DNA from: Thysanoteuthis rhombus
Taxonomy: Eukaryota; Mollusca; Cephalopoda; Oegopsida; Thysanoteuthidae
DNA length: 64,000 nt
Assembly (NCBI GenBank): GCA_963457665.1
Contig: OY735219.1
Location: 23,098,287-23,162,286 of the forward strand
Direction: 5' to 3'
The position numbers and the translations under genes are program-made. Positions 1-12,200 of this stretch are shown here, one piece after another; position 1 is the stretch's first letter, and every line of letters begins with the position of its first letter. Under the pieces are notes generated by a model. It ran no database searches and had not been told where the DNA came from. It saw nothing but the letters and a program-made list of their open reading frames with translations.

Positions 1-1000
1 ACCACCTTTTGATAATCTAGCCTGGTTAAACAGTCATTGCTAATCAGAATCCATTCGATAAATAAAACAATCGACATCAGACCTGTTATGTCATGTCTTT
101 CCCTAACAAACCATTCTCTCCTATACTTCATTTCAGTGTCCAGGAATGACCATCTAAACTAAACAGGCCTTTTTTCTCTCTCCTCTTCATGATCGATCGT
201 ATTGATGTTTCTTTACATGTATTTTTTCAGTCATGTATTGTAATGAATATCTCTTTATTAAGTGTATGCTTTATTTGTTTGACTAAAAATTACTCGTATG
301 TGTCTTCATTACAATCATTCGTGCTCTGTTTCGACGATCATTTCCTCTTTCAACATCAGCGTGCGGCGGGAAAAAACAAACACGTGGAGGCAAAATCCTT
401 TGACCTCTGCGACTACACAATCTCGTCGATACAAAATCAGCAGCCATTACTACTCTCCCTCACTCATTATACGAAACACCTATAACTGGTGACTTATCAA
501 CATATATAGATACAATAGCATCTATGATATCAATAAATGTTTGTTCATCTAAATATTCGGAAGAACGTTAAATAATATCCATATAGTTTTTTGCGTTCTT
601 GACTTCTTTATTAATATACTCGTCAAAACTCATTTTTTGTTAATTATTACTCCAAGATCAGCTTCAAAAAAAACTAATTTCTATGAAGAAGGACTCTTTA
701 CACTCGAATCCCGATGGAAAATAGTTATTGAAGCAAATTAAGCTTGTTTACATTTTAAAGTTGTTCTTATTTTTACTTTCATAAACGGTCATTTCAGGTG
801 GGACAACCTGATGAATACAATTTATTATGTTAATGTTACTTAGAACAGTAAAAGTTTAGAGTTTATAATTGTGTAAAATCGTAAGACCAGACAATTATCT
901 GCGAAGTTTAAAAACGTCCATCCAAGCGCAAATCAAGCGAATGGTTGTTTGTCTACTTAGATAACGCGTCACCATCGGATCCCGGATATTTCTCATTATC
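1..1000. other. No recognisable gene
   Basis: AT-rich DNA with short random frames only. Nothing supportable found. Confidence 0.6.
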
Positions 1001-1003
1001 TAT

Positions 1004-1005
1004 CT

Positions 1006-1088
<83 letters not shown>
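1004..1088 (+). repeat. (TC)n microsatellite
   Basis: About 85 bp of nearly pure TC. Long open frames across it are artefacts of the dinucleotide. Confidence 0.98.
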
Positions 1089-1090
<2 letters not shown>

Positions 1091-2687
1091 AAGTGTTTTA
1101 CCGGGAATTATAGGTCAAGTGAAGTTAAATCATTTTTTGATGCAAATAAAAGTCCTGCATGAGAAAAGTGGGAGCTGAAATAATTTCTCTATTTTAGCCT
1201 GTACATGATATCCTGTTCTTTATTTCTCCCAGTTTGTACGTTGGCTTTCAGTCGACTAATCAAAGAGAAATTGAAAACAAAAAAATAAGAACGATAATTC
1301 AACTAAATTGGTAAGTTGTAGATCTATTATTTCATTTCATTTTTCATCATTCCATTCTATTTCTATGAAAATTTGAATGTTATCAGCGTTCTGTCATTAG
1401 GAAATGCAAATAGTAGCCTGAGTCGCAACTGAAAAATTTGTGCGCCTCCTTTTGGTTTCACAAGGGTTGGTATTCGAACCCAGATTTCGAATTCTGATTT
1501 TCGGGGGAAGACAGGACCTCCACTCTTGGGATACTGTGACTGATCCAACTTTCCTCTCCATTTGGCCGTATACAATACCAAGTTTGAATAAACTCAGCTA
1601 AGCTTTGAAAATAAATGAGGAAATGCGAAAAAATCTTAATTGTTTGTATGTTGTTTGTTATAAAACAAAGGTAATATTTTTATCCTTAATCGATAATCTG
1701 CTGAAACGTCATAGTCTGGGCATTTTTCTTTTTTTATTGATTGAAAATGAAAAGAAATGTGAAAATTCGTGAAAGTAAAATAGCTGTTGGTGATGCCAAA
1801 AGTATTTGATAAAATTTCACAAATTTTCCTGGATAGGTAAATTATGTTTCACTGGGCAGTTCTCTTCCCTTGGTGAATTCGTGATGAGCTCTTTTCTTTC
1901 CTCGATAAATTTGAGACGGGCAGATTCCACGATGGACACTTTTCCGGGGTCTGATCTCTTGATGGGTAGATTTCCTCACGGGCACTTTTCCCAGACTCTC
2001 CCATTTTCACTCAGTAACTGCATGGTTGATTACAACAAAAAACGAATCATTTCAAAAAGAAAGGTTCAAAATTAAAATTTTAGAAACAAAGGAATTGAAA
2101 ATAGATGGATAACATTCAACAGAATTTCGATTCTGTATCAGAATTACTTTGCTATAATGTTAAGTACGTATTTCGCATCTCAACAATTTCTTCTGCTTCT
2201 TTCGCTGAATATTCTTTAAAAAATTCATAAAACAAACGTAAAGATGTACATTATTTGTATTAACGTGCAATTAGAATTGATTTCAGTGGTATCAGGCAAT
2301 GTTGATATCGTTTTATGATCTCGATTTTATGCTAAGAAACTGTGTGATTTTTGTCGCGTATACATGTATGCATACGCGTGCACACGCAGACATTCCATAA
2401 TTTCTATCAAAATGTTTAGTTATTTGGGGGGGGGGCTAGATACTTGGGCTCATTCCAATCAAAAATTATCCAACATTCACATTTTGAATTCGGAATATAT
2501 TCGACTATGAAAAAAATTTTTTTAAAAACTCGCTTGACAAAATTATTTTTTCGTTCTTGAGTCAGTGATATCTATATCACTCAATCAGTTTTTACTTCCT
2601 TTTCATAAAGTAAATCCTTTCCGAAACAGATTATATCCCAAAACTTAGGCAACGTTTGAGCCATACACAAATTTTGACTTAATTGAG
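1089..2687. other. Noncoding flank
   Basis: No exon, RNA gene or complete transposon recognised. A G-run is at about 2,427-2,436. Confidence 0.5.
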
Positions 2688-3068
2688 TTCAACCTAACCA
2701 AGAGACAGACCCGTAAATTGAGAACCATGCAACGTGCACATGAAAGAATAATGCTGGGCCTCACATGGAGAGACCACAAGACAGCACAGTACATCCGAGA
2801 AAAGACAAGAGTTAGGGACATCATAGAATGCATTAAAAATCTCAAATGGCGGTGGGCTGGCCATGTTGCAAGAATGGCAGACAATCAATGGACATCACGA
2901 CTCACAACATGGATCCCCCGAGACCACATGCGCAACCGAGGCCGGCAAAATGTTAGATGGAGAGACGAGCTAGACAAGTTCATGAAGTACTGGCTCCGTG
3001 ACGCCCATGATAGGGAAGTGTGGCAAATCCTGGGGAAGGTCTATGTCCAACGACGGACGCTAGAAGAC

Positions 3069-3121
<53 letters not shown>
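2688..3121 (+). mobile_element. RTE-type LINE 3' end, copy 1, with GAT tail
   Basis: A 5'-truncated non-LTR retrotransposon tail. Its open frame encodes the conserved C-terminal part of an endonuclease-reverse transcriptase, including LKWRWAGHVARM and RWRDELDKF, down to a stop at about 3071. It is followed by about 17 GAT repeats, the 3' tail of this family. It lies upstream of receptor exon 1. The intact frame and long tail make it the youngest copy in the window. Family placement (RTE clade) is by recalled similarity and tail type. Confidence 0.8.
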
Positions 3122-3123
<2 letters not shown>

Positions 3124-3660
3124 GCAGCCAAGAAAATAATTTCATACGCAGCTTTACACGAATGAGCGCTAATTTACCCCCATCCCGGCCTGGATCAGAC
3201 CTCGTTGGCAAGATTGTTTGAAAGTTGGAACCTAGTAGTCCTAAAGAATAATGGTGCAGTACAATTGTTTTATGTGAGCCCAACTAAATGTACCTACATA
3301 ATAAGACTGCCTTATAATTACTCGCTGGTAACAGGATTACCATTGAGCAATATTCTGTATATATCCTTTTGTAGTGCCCCCCTGCTGGAAGAATATCTTC
3401 CCCTCCTCCTGAGAAATATCAATTTGTACCCACCTCTGGGAAAATAACAACGGACTCCCATGGATATGCGTGCATGTATTTCTCTAATAAATGTTCGTTG
3501 CCTTTGTTTTTCAACCAGATTTCCCAGACAAACACATAAGTTAAAACAAACACTCTTGGAACCATTGTCAAAATAATTGTCATTGGGAGCCTTCGTATTC
3601 ATTTAGAATCATTTTTTATGTTAATGTGTTTTTTGTTTTTGTTTTTTTCCATTCTGACAG
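3122..3660. other. Noncoding flank before receptor exon 1
   Basis: No feature recognised except the polypyrimidine tract and acceptor at 3640-3660. Confidence 0.5.
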
Positions 3661-3696
3661 CCCACCATGAAACGAACAGTTTTCATTTTCCTTCAG
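3661..3696 (+). CDS. Receptor exon 1 with start codon and first half of the signal peptide
   Basis: A pyrimidine-rich acceptor ending in CAG is followed by six untranslated bases and ATG at 3667 in a strong context (CCCACCATGA). It encodes MKRTVFIFLQ and ends at a GTAAGA donor in phase 0. An untranslated exon must lie upstream, because this exon begins at an acceptor; I could not locate it in 1-3,600. The short length, basic n-region and hydrophobic h-region joining exon 2 in frame support the call. Confidence 0.72.
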
Positions 3697-4715
3697 GTAA
3701 GAATAATAACACTCTTTTTGTCTTTTACTGGTAGTCTAAATGAGTTAGGAAGTTATTAGGTTAAGAGTTCTATTTCCAAAATGCAATACGAGCAGAACTT
3801 GGCTCTTTCAGCTAAACAAGTAGTCATGATTTATTAAGACCCCAAAAGCCCTATAAAATGCAACCCCTAAATGCCTATGTCGACACACTATAGTTCCCTT
3901 ATCTAGACGCTCAATTTGTCACTTATCAGAACAAAGTGCCATTCGGCAACACACGAACGCCCATATGCCTTCGAAAACTCATAAACGGGAGATTCTCGTA
4001 GATAACACTCATATATTGTACATGATGAATTGTAAAAAGATTTATGACCTTGAAAGATTTATTCATTAAAAAGAGGGATCCAACACACAATAAAATCTTC
4101 TTTAAACAGGACCATGGAGCTTAAAATGTATTTTTAAATTAAAATCTCTCCCATCTCGGAATTTGTTTTGCCCACCACTCTGCAAGTCCCATCAACACAT
4201 TGCTAAGCCGGATACACTGTGGTTGATATAATTGTAGAATTGTCGAAGATCTTGAAAATGGCTAGTTGTTTTGCCGAAAGTGCTATGTATAATAAGACTT
4301 TTGGATAACTATTATACTCTATGTTCTCTTGAAGATGTAAGAAAAAATTGATATGATGTTCCTTGACTGTCGTTTACAACCAGAAATGTCTTAATGAAGG
4401 AATCCTATCCATAAATATCAACACTGATGCCATTTCAATATGACTATTTAGTTTTTTGAATCCCCGAAACAATTACAATGTAAATAACTGATGATCCTGA
4501 CCAGAGACAATTGATACGTGGTACCATAAGAACAAAGTATATGCGACACGGGGAAAAAATGAAGAAAATTACATGCATTGCATTGACAAAATTTGGGAAA
4601 CAGGTGACTGAAATTACACTAAGAATCTTGTGAAAAAGTATTTAATGTTTAGCGTTTAAAGCAGTAAAGCTTTCTAGACTTCTAGTTCTCTAGAATCATG
4701 CACGCACACACACAA

Positions 4716-4766
<51 letters not shown>

Positions 4767-4767
4767 C

Positions 4768-4808
<41 letters not shown>

Positions 4809-6673
4809 TGTGTGTGTGTGTGTATAATTAAGTTAATGGAAGACCAACAGGAATATATACAGGTGATTCTCTCTTTATTCATGTTTCCGCCAAGTTTCGA
4901 TCGGCAGCCATCTTCAGGAAGAGGGGTAGGTAAATGAAGGACCCAAGTCATCATTAGCATCATCATCATCATCATCATTAGTCTTTCAACTTCCGTTCCC
5001 CAGGATTTGTTACACTTCTCTATCATGGGCGTCGCGGAGCCAGTACTTTCTGAATTCGTCTAGCTCGTCTCTCCATCTAATATTCTGCCAGCCTCGGTTC
5101 GGCGTGTGATCTTGGGGGATCCATGTCGTGAGTCGTGATGTCCATCAGTTGTCCACCATTCACGCAACATGGCCAACCCACTGCCATTTGAGCTTTTTAA
5201 TGGATTCTATTATGTCCCTGACTCTTGTCTTTTCCCTGGATGTACTGTGCTGTCTTGCAGTCCTTCCATGTGAGGCCCAGCATAATTTTTTCATGTGCAC
5301 TTTGCATAGTTCTCAATTTGCGGATCTATCTCTTGGTTAGGTTCCATGTTTCAGCTCCATAAGTGACTATTGGGACGATGCATTGGTTATACACCCTTCT
5401 TTTTAGGATCAATGGGATCTTCTTATTTTTGAATGTAAGTAGAATGGATCAAATACATTACTGTCTTCGATTGGGGCTAGGTAGGGATGCTCCTACTTAG
5501 GCGTCGCATATCATCTGACCCTTTCCGTCTCAGAATTTTTTTACTTATGCATCAGGTTAAAGTTGTCTTGTCCAGAAATGCGAGTTTAGCAGCTCCCAGC
5601 TTTTTGTATTTGTAATCTTTTAGTTTTTATCAGTCAACGTCAGTCTTTTATCGCCCGTCGTTGGACATACACTTTTCCCAAGATCCGCCACAACTCTCTA
5701 TCATGGGCGTCACGGTGCTAGTATTTTCTGACTTTCTCTAGTTCATCTCTCTATATTGTATTCTGTCGACCTCAGTTTCGCATGTGATCTCTGACCTTTT
5801 GCATGTGATCTCTGGGGATCCATGTTGTGAGTCGTGATGTCCATCGGTTGTCTGTCATTCTTGCAACATGGCCTGCCCATTTCCATTTAAGTTTTTTAAT
5901 AGATTCTATGATATCTTGGATTCCCGTTTTCTTCCTGATATACTGGGCTGTCTGGTGATCTCTCCATGTAAAGTTGAGCATGATTCTCTCATGCACGCGT
6001 TGCATGCTTCTCAGTTTCTGACTCTGTTCATGTTTCAGCTCCATAAGTAACTATCGAGATGCATTGGTTGTATACTCTCCTTTTTAAGATTATTGGAATC
6101 GTCAGTTTTAATCAGTATGTTTCTATAAATCCCAGTTGAACCCTTCATTTAGGATAGCTATGCACAGAGGGTCATAATCCATATAATACATGTATTGCTG
6201 TTGCAAGAATTTGGACACAGTTGATTATGGCTTATCGTTTGTTTGAGTGTTTAAATTATTTTCAATTAAGATATAAATTTAAATTGAATTAATTGAGTAT
6301 CGTGTATAATTCTATTAGGATTTTTTTTCAATTCTAAATGAAAGTGTGAAATGAATATTGATTATTCAAATGTTTAGATAGAGGTAACTAATGTTTTTAC
6401 TGCGTTTTTTATCAAAAGCTGCTGTGTTGTAATTAATATTTGTATTTTTTGATAGTTGAAGTGCACCTTATCATTAAGGCCTCTGGGGGATAAGGTATCG
6501 AGACGTGATATTCAGTTGTCAATATTGGATTCTACTGTTGATGTGGGAATGTTAAAATGTCTCTAACTCACCATTTGAAACAATGGGCTCTTCCAGTATA
6601 ACGAGTTCTGTCACTTTTCAATAAAACCTCAGGTGAAATTGATTTGACGTAAATACTTATTTACCCCACACAC

Positions 6674-6716
<43 letters not shown>

Positions 6717-7117
6717 TGTGTGTGTGTGTGTGTCATTTTGGATATAGAAAGGTGGGAGTAGAAAAGTGTTTCGAAGAATAAAAGTGTACAAAAGAAATAA
6801 ACAAGAAATAATCGCTGAAAAAGGTTTTTTTTTTGCAAAAGTGATTCGAAGAATAAAAAAAGATGTCATGTATATATATATATACATAATCAATCATTGA
6901 GTCATCCTCAGACAGCTGTTTCGTTGTATTAAAACTCTTCAGTGTGGCTATGGACTATCCATTATACCATCTAGGACCACTAGGTAGGATCAACACCTTT
7001 GCTTCAGACCCAGAGGCTGGCATTTTACCCCTGCCCTCCTCAAAACTGGACGGTCAGTAAGAATGAATTTAAGTGATATATTTAATTACACTCATTCCCC
7101 CATCCACCAGAGTTATG

Positions 7118-7213
<96 letters not shown>

Positions 7214-9173
7214 ATATATATATATATATATGGGGGGTATGCGCGCGCGTGCGTATGTATAATGAGACGAGGTAAAAAAAATATAAATATATATATACTG
7301 TCACCAATCGCTAAAATTTGGAGGTTTTTGGAGATTTTTTTCCGGCTTGGCACTTAATGTGTGAGCGTTTAGTCCAAATTTTACAAGGAGAGTAATTCAT
7401 GCGAGTTATTGATGAAAAAAAGAAATTATTTTTCATTGTTCTGATAAGGAGCATTTTTTTGATCATTAGTTTTTTGAGTTGTCATATTTTTGTAAAAAAA
7501 ACTTTTGCTAAACTGTCTTGATAAATTTAGTTAACAATCAGTCATTTTTTAGGAAAATATATTTTTTCTATCTAGTTGGATCCTCTTTGATAGAAAGTGA
7601 CCTTCGATTTTTAGAAAAAAACTCTTATAGAAGAAAGGAGTGAATTGGCTCTACAGTTGGCAGTCGATTTACGATGTATGTATAATGCAAAACTGTACCC
7701 TTACTTTGCGTCTGTCTTTCTGACATCTGTTGTTAATTTTACCGTATAAATATTGTTTTACTGGTCCCCTAATTTATGCCCGCTTATATGCTAATATGGC
7801 TCACTTTCACATCCATATTTACATAGAGATAGACACAAACTAAGGGTACATTTTAGCAGCATATTTACAATGTAAAACGAACACTAACTTAAGAGCCAAC
7901 GAAAAATATACATAAATGAAAATAGACAATATATGTAGTATAAAATCTGATGGGGATGACTTTGAGAAAAAGTTTCACCGGTTTACTTCGAAAAAATCTT
8001 CTTGATACTCTTTAATTACTGAGTCAGTTTGACCCCTTTTTAAAAGAACATTGAAAAGTGTTACGCAAGTTCTGGAAAGGGGAATTTTATTTAAGGGCTC
8101 TATATTTAGGGGAAGATTTTTCCCCACTTTTAGGGGTCAAAACCAGAGGGAATTTTTCTTTACTGTTAGAGGTCAAAGTCGAGGGAGATTTCTTTTTCTA
8201 TTTTAGGTCAAAAAATTGAACGGGGACTTTCATTTTTACTTTTAGGGGTCGAAATTTTTTCGGTGGTCAAAATCAGGGGGGAAATTGTTTTGTCACTCTT
8301 AGTGATCGTAATCCCAGGGAATTCTTTTTTACTTTCAGGGGTCAAGATGGGGTGGATGGGAGTCTTTTTTTCTTTTCTTTTTTTTCACTTTTAGGGGTCA
8401 AAACTGAGGGGAAGATTTTTCCCTATTTTTAAAGGGTCGAAATCGAATGGAATTTAGTTTTTACTTTTAGAGTTCAAAGCTGAAGACGAAGATTTTTTAT
8501 TCCTCAAATCTCAAACATGTAAACAGCACACAGTTTTCTATGCAACCCCTGCAATTTTCTCTGAAGAAGGTGGTTGGCAATTATCGAAATGTATCAGAAT
8601 ATGCCCACGTGATAATTTTTAAAAATTTGAAATGTAACACCTGTTTTTTTCTCTAAGATCTCTTGTCGTCTTCCAGTTGCCATTTTATCAACAATCTGTC
8701 GGATCATCTCACATCCACTCAACACGCAGGCTGGTGAGAGTGAAATGACAGTATATATACATGTATTCGGATCTCTTGTCTTTACAGATGATTACTGTCA
8801 TATTTTGTGACATTTGCCCACCTGGTCTTTTATGGCATCAAGAAACTTCAAAATGTTGTCAACCTATCACGCATTGTGAACCAGGTGAGTTTCTAACGCT
8901 AATATTTTTTAAAGAATCCTGTTGCTCGTCAGCATTTAAATCAAATTAATTTAATGAATTCATTGCTCAATTTCTTGCAGATGAATTTCACACAGTTATT
9001 GCTTCATTATTCCTTCTTGCAACATATCTCATTATTCACAACAAGTGGCATTTTGCTACTCTTCCAATCGGTCATAAATCAGTAATTTTTCTAGAATCTC
9101 CAAAAAAGATTGTTTTAAAGAACTGTTGATTTGATGGCTTGTTGGTGTTCAAAGCCATGAAAAGTTTCATTTC

Positions 9174-9223
<50 letters not shown>

Positions 9224-12200
9224 TATATCATTCAATATAAAATATTTTATGAATTAGCTAATTAGCTTACAAAAAAAATGAATGATAACTATCATGCCTC
9301 ACGATTACCAAGGGAAACCTTTTCGAATCATGTTTGTGGTGATAGTGAACTTCTGTCTTGAGGAGCTGTAGGATATGGTGAGAAGATGCCATTGTTCGTT
9401 GATAGGCGACTAAACGTAACTGGATGTATGGATAAGTTAGGAAATGCAAATTTAGTTGCCTAAGGTTTCGGATAGATGGTCAGCATTGTGTTTCAGCAAG
9501 CCAAGTATCAAATGCCTACAGCATATGGTATAACACATAGCTACAGGCAATGCTTTAAAAGGGATAAAATATATATATATGGGTTTAAATGTTTGGGGGG
9601 AGGTCAAATGTAGAATCTGGACCCTATAATTGATTCTAATCAGAAGCACGAAATTTCAGCAGTCACTATATGTTACGTTAACTGTCATGGGTTTTTATTG
9701 CAAATGTCTCGACGGGTTTCTTTTTCTTTTCTCTTTACATAAAATAAATAAACAGATAGTATTAATTTAGCAAAATTAGATTTGATTCAATCAAAAGATG
9801 AAAATTAGAATTCAGACCACTTTGGCTTTTGGTAGAGACTAACAAAAAGGCTCAATTCGGTTTGGGTCTTTCGGTTTATTGTGAAAATGTTTTGCTTACA
9901 TCCTAGGATAGATCGATTTCTGCACATGCTGTATGCCTTCGGTATCAACTGAAGGCACTTTACCAGTGATTGACAGGATTAAACGAAATCGCCTTTTCGC
10001 GAGTGATTTGAAGAGTGGCAGCCCTGATCAAATTATGAACTGGGTTAAACATTCCTCAGCTAAAGACTATTTTACATGGAAATATCAAAATAGGGGTTGC
10101 ATTAAATACAGAATTAGAACATCCATAAGTTCTAATTCCTTTTTTGCTAATTCAAATCTACACATCTTTGGAGTGAAAAAAACGGATCAAAATTGAATGA
10201 TAATAATGAATGCTTCAGATGAAGGGATGCAAGAAGAATGAAACAGTTGATAAAATCAAGTATTCCTGTACCAGAATACACTTTATCTGACATAATATGA
10301 GAGATTTGATCACTTCAATGTGATCCGTTCTGCGGGTAAGAATCAGATCGCTTATTATGAGGAAAATCATCTCTGCTCTATTTCTACAAACAATAAAACT
10401 GAGCCCACATTTGCGAATTGAGGTCTCACCAAGAGTTGATCTAGTCGTTTTCTGTCTGAGCTTACGGCAAGTGATTGGGTTCGCGTACTTTTCGGAACGA
10501 ATCCACTTTCAGTGAAATGACATCCTTGACGTGCTCTTTACAATGGCTTGGCGAACGAAGGTTTTAGGCAAGGTCTATTCAGAATGCATTGTGATATTCA
10601 CCAGATATCATCAAACGGTTCTTTTCATCTTCTAGCACAGCCTCGGCCGTGCAGCCTGCTACTTTCAAAAGGCCACATCCATTGATAAAGGAATCCAATG
10701 TTGTGGAAGAGCTTAACGGGGAAATAATTTTCCTTTCTGGTGTGGGCGAGCTTTTCTGCACATGCTTCTTGATGCACTGTAAGAATAATCATGTGTTTGA
10801 ACCGCGAAAGATAACCTTTAGCTATTGCTTCGGGACAATTATGACATCTTCTATTTTGAAACAAGTTACAGTGAATGGGACGTGTAAAGCAACGGTTTAC
10901 GTACGTCAAAATGTTCTAATCTTTTGATCAACGTAAGCCCAAATTCTATGGCCAAAGCTGCGACACAAAGCTTTAATTTTGGGTTTGTGTGGTCAGGTTG
11001 ATGGGCTAACACTGCCATTTCCCTAACGAAGCCCACATGTATGTTATCACTGAAGTTAGCCAACGTGAGATAAGCAAAGGCATCAATCGCTTTTATCGAC
11101 ACATCTAAAAAAAAACGCATATCTCTCGGAGTGTAGCAGCCAGTGATGAGTATTTTATATAGTGAAGTCTCTTAAAGACAAATTAGCGACAAATCCCAAT
11201 GAGTGTTACAGACTATTGACTGTCAACAAGATTTCATAGCGTAAAGGGTTTCTTTTCATGGGGAACAGCAAAAGAAAGAAAGCCAAAATTTAAGTTCTAA
11301 TTAAGTCTGATGCTTATTGTGTTAAGGTCTTTTACGTTCTCCTGAGATGAGAACATTTCTATGACTTTCTTTTTGCTCGATCCGATTTTGTCTTGAGTTT
11401 GTGTTTGCAAGAACATTTTATGTCATTTTGAGAAGACTGGCCGTAATCTTAACTGTAGAGAAGTATTCTGATCCACCGTCCACAAAGAAATTACGTTTTA
11501 CGAAACGCTCAACTTCATGATCGTAGCCCAATACTTCCGCTTGCTTAATGTTCTTAAACCAGTAAACAGTGGCAATAGACCATGGACTGTTTCAGTAAAC
11601 ATTTAATGGCATCTCTAGTAGGTTGATTGACTTGAAACTATACAAACCTTGAGAAATTCTTCTTATTTTACAGGACATCTGCTCAATATTAATGAGATTA
11701 TTTTTTTAACTTAATCAACATGCCCAAGAGATCTGGCTCAGCTAATAGTGAAAGTAGTAGGAATCTCTGCTCTGTTATCTCGGATTTCGTTACATTTCAA
11801 GAGGCTTAGAAGTGATAGTTACTTCACCACCAAGTGATTCTACCTGGAAACTAAACTTGACAAAGAAGTCTGAAATAGCCAGTGATCTCTTGCTTTATTA
11901 ATTGAGAATTAGGTAGATTTTAGTGGTGGGGGGGTTCTCGATAGCATGTGGGCTCTTCGAGTAGGATTTGTTCTCAAGTCCACTTTTGCATGATTGTGTG
12001 CACTTACTTCAGAGAGGGTGGAAAGTTTTCTTCCCGCCGTAGTCTTGAGAAGGAACTGCTTTCTTAATCCAAGATTGTGATCTTGGGTGGAAAGCAGCAG
12101 AAAGCACAGGCATACCTCTTGCTCCCTAATTAAGCAAATTGTCTGCAGAGGCCAAATTTTTTAAAAAACGGATTTCGTTTTTCCAATGGGTATCCTCAGA

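Noticed and set aside
1465-1485. GGGTTCGAATACC on the minus strand, like a tRNA B box
   Set aside because: No A box at the right distance and no cloverleaf; not called as tRNA or SINE.
4954-4978. Short trinucleotide repeats as possible CRISPR or coding poly-amino-acid tracts
   Set aside because: They are LINE tails; no CRISPR-type direct repeats with unique spacers occur anywhere in the window.
1004-7357. Open frames across TC, TG, TA and CAC repeats, such as those at 945-1178, 4682-5026 and 7063-7357
   Set aside because: They exist only because dinucleotide repeats lack stops; the products are simple dipeptide runs.
8980-9080. Acceptor-like TTTCTTGCAG followed by open sequence
   Set aside because: No cysteines, no suitable donor, and exon 2 joins exon 3 directly in frame.
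9933-10196. 87-codon plus-strand open frame
   Set aside because: No similarity recognised; at the edge of the retroelement fossil on the opposite strand.
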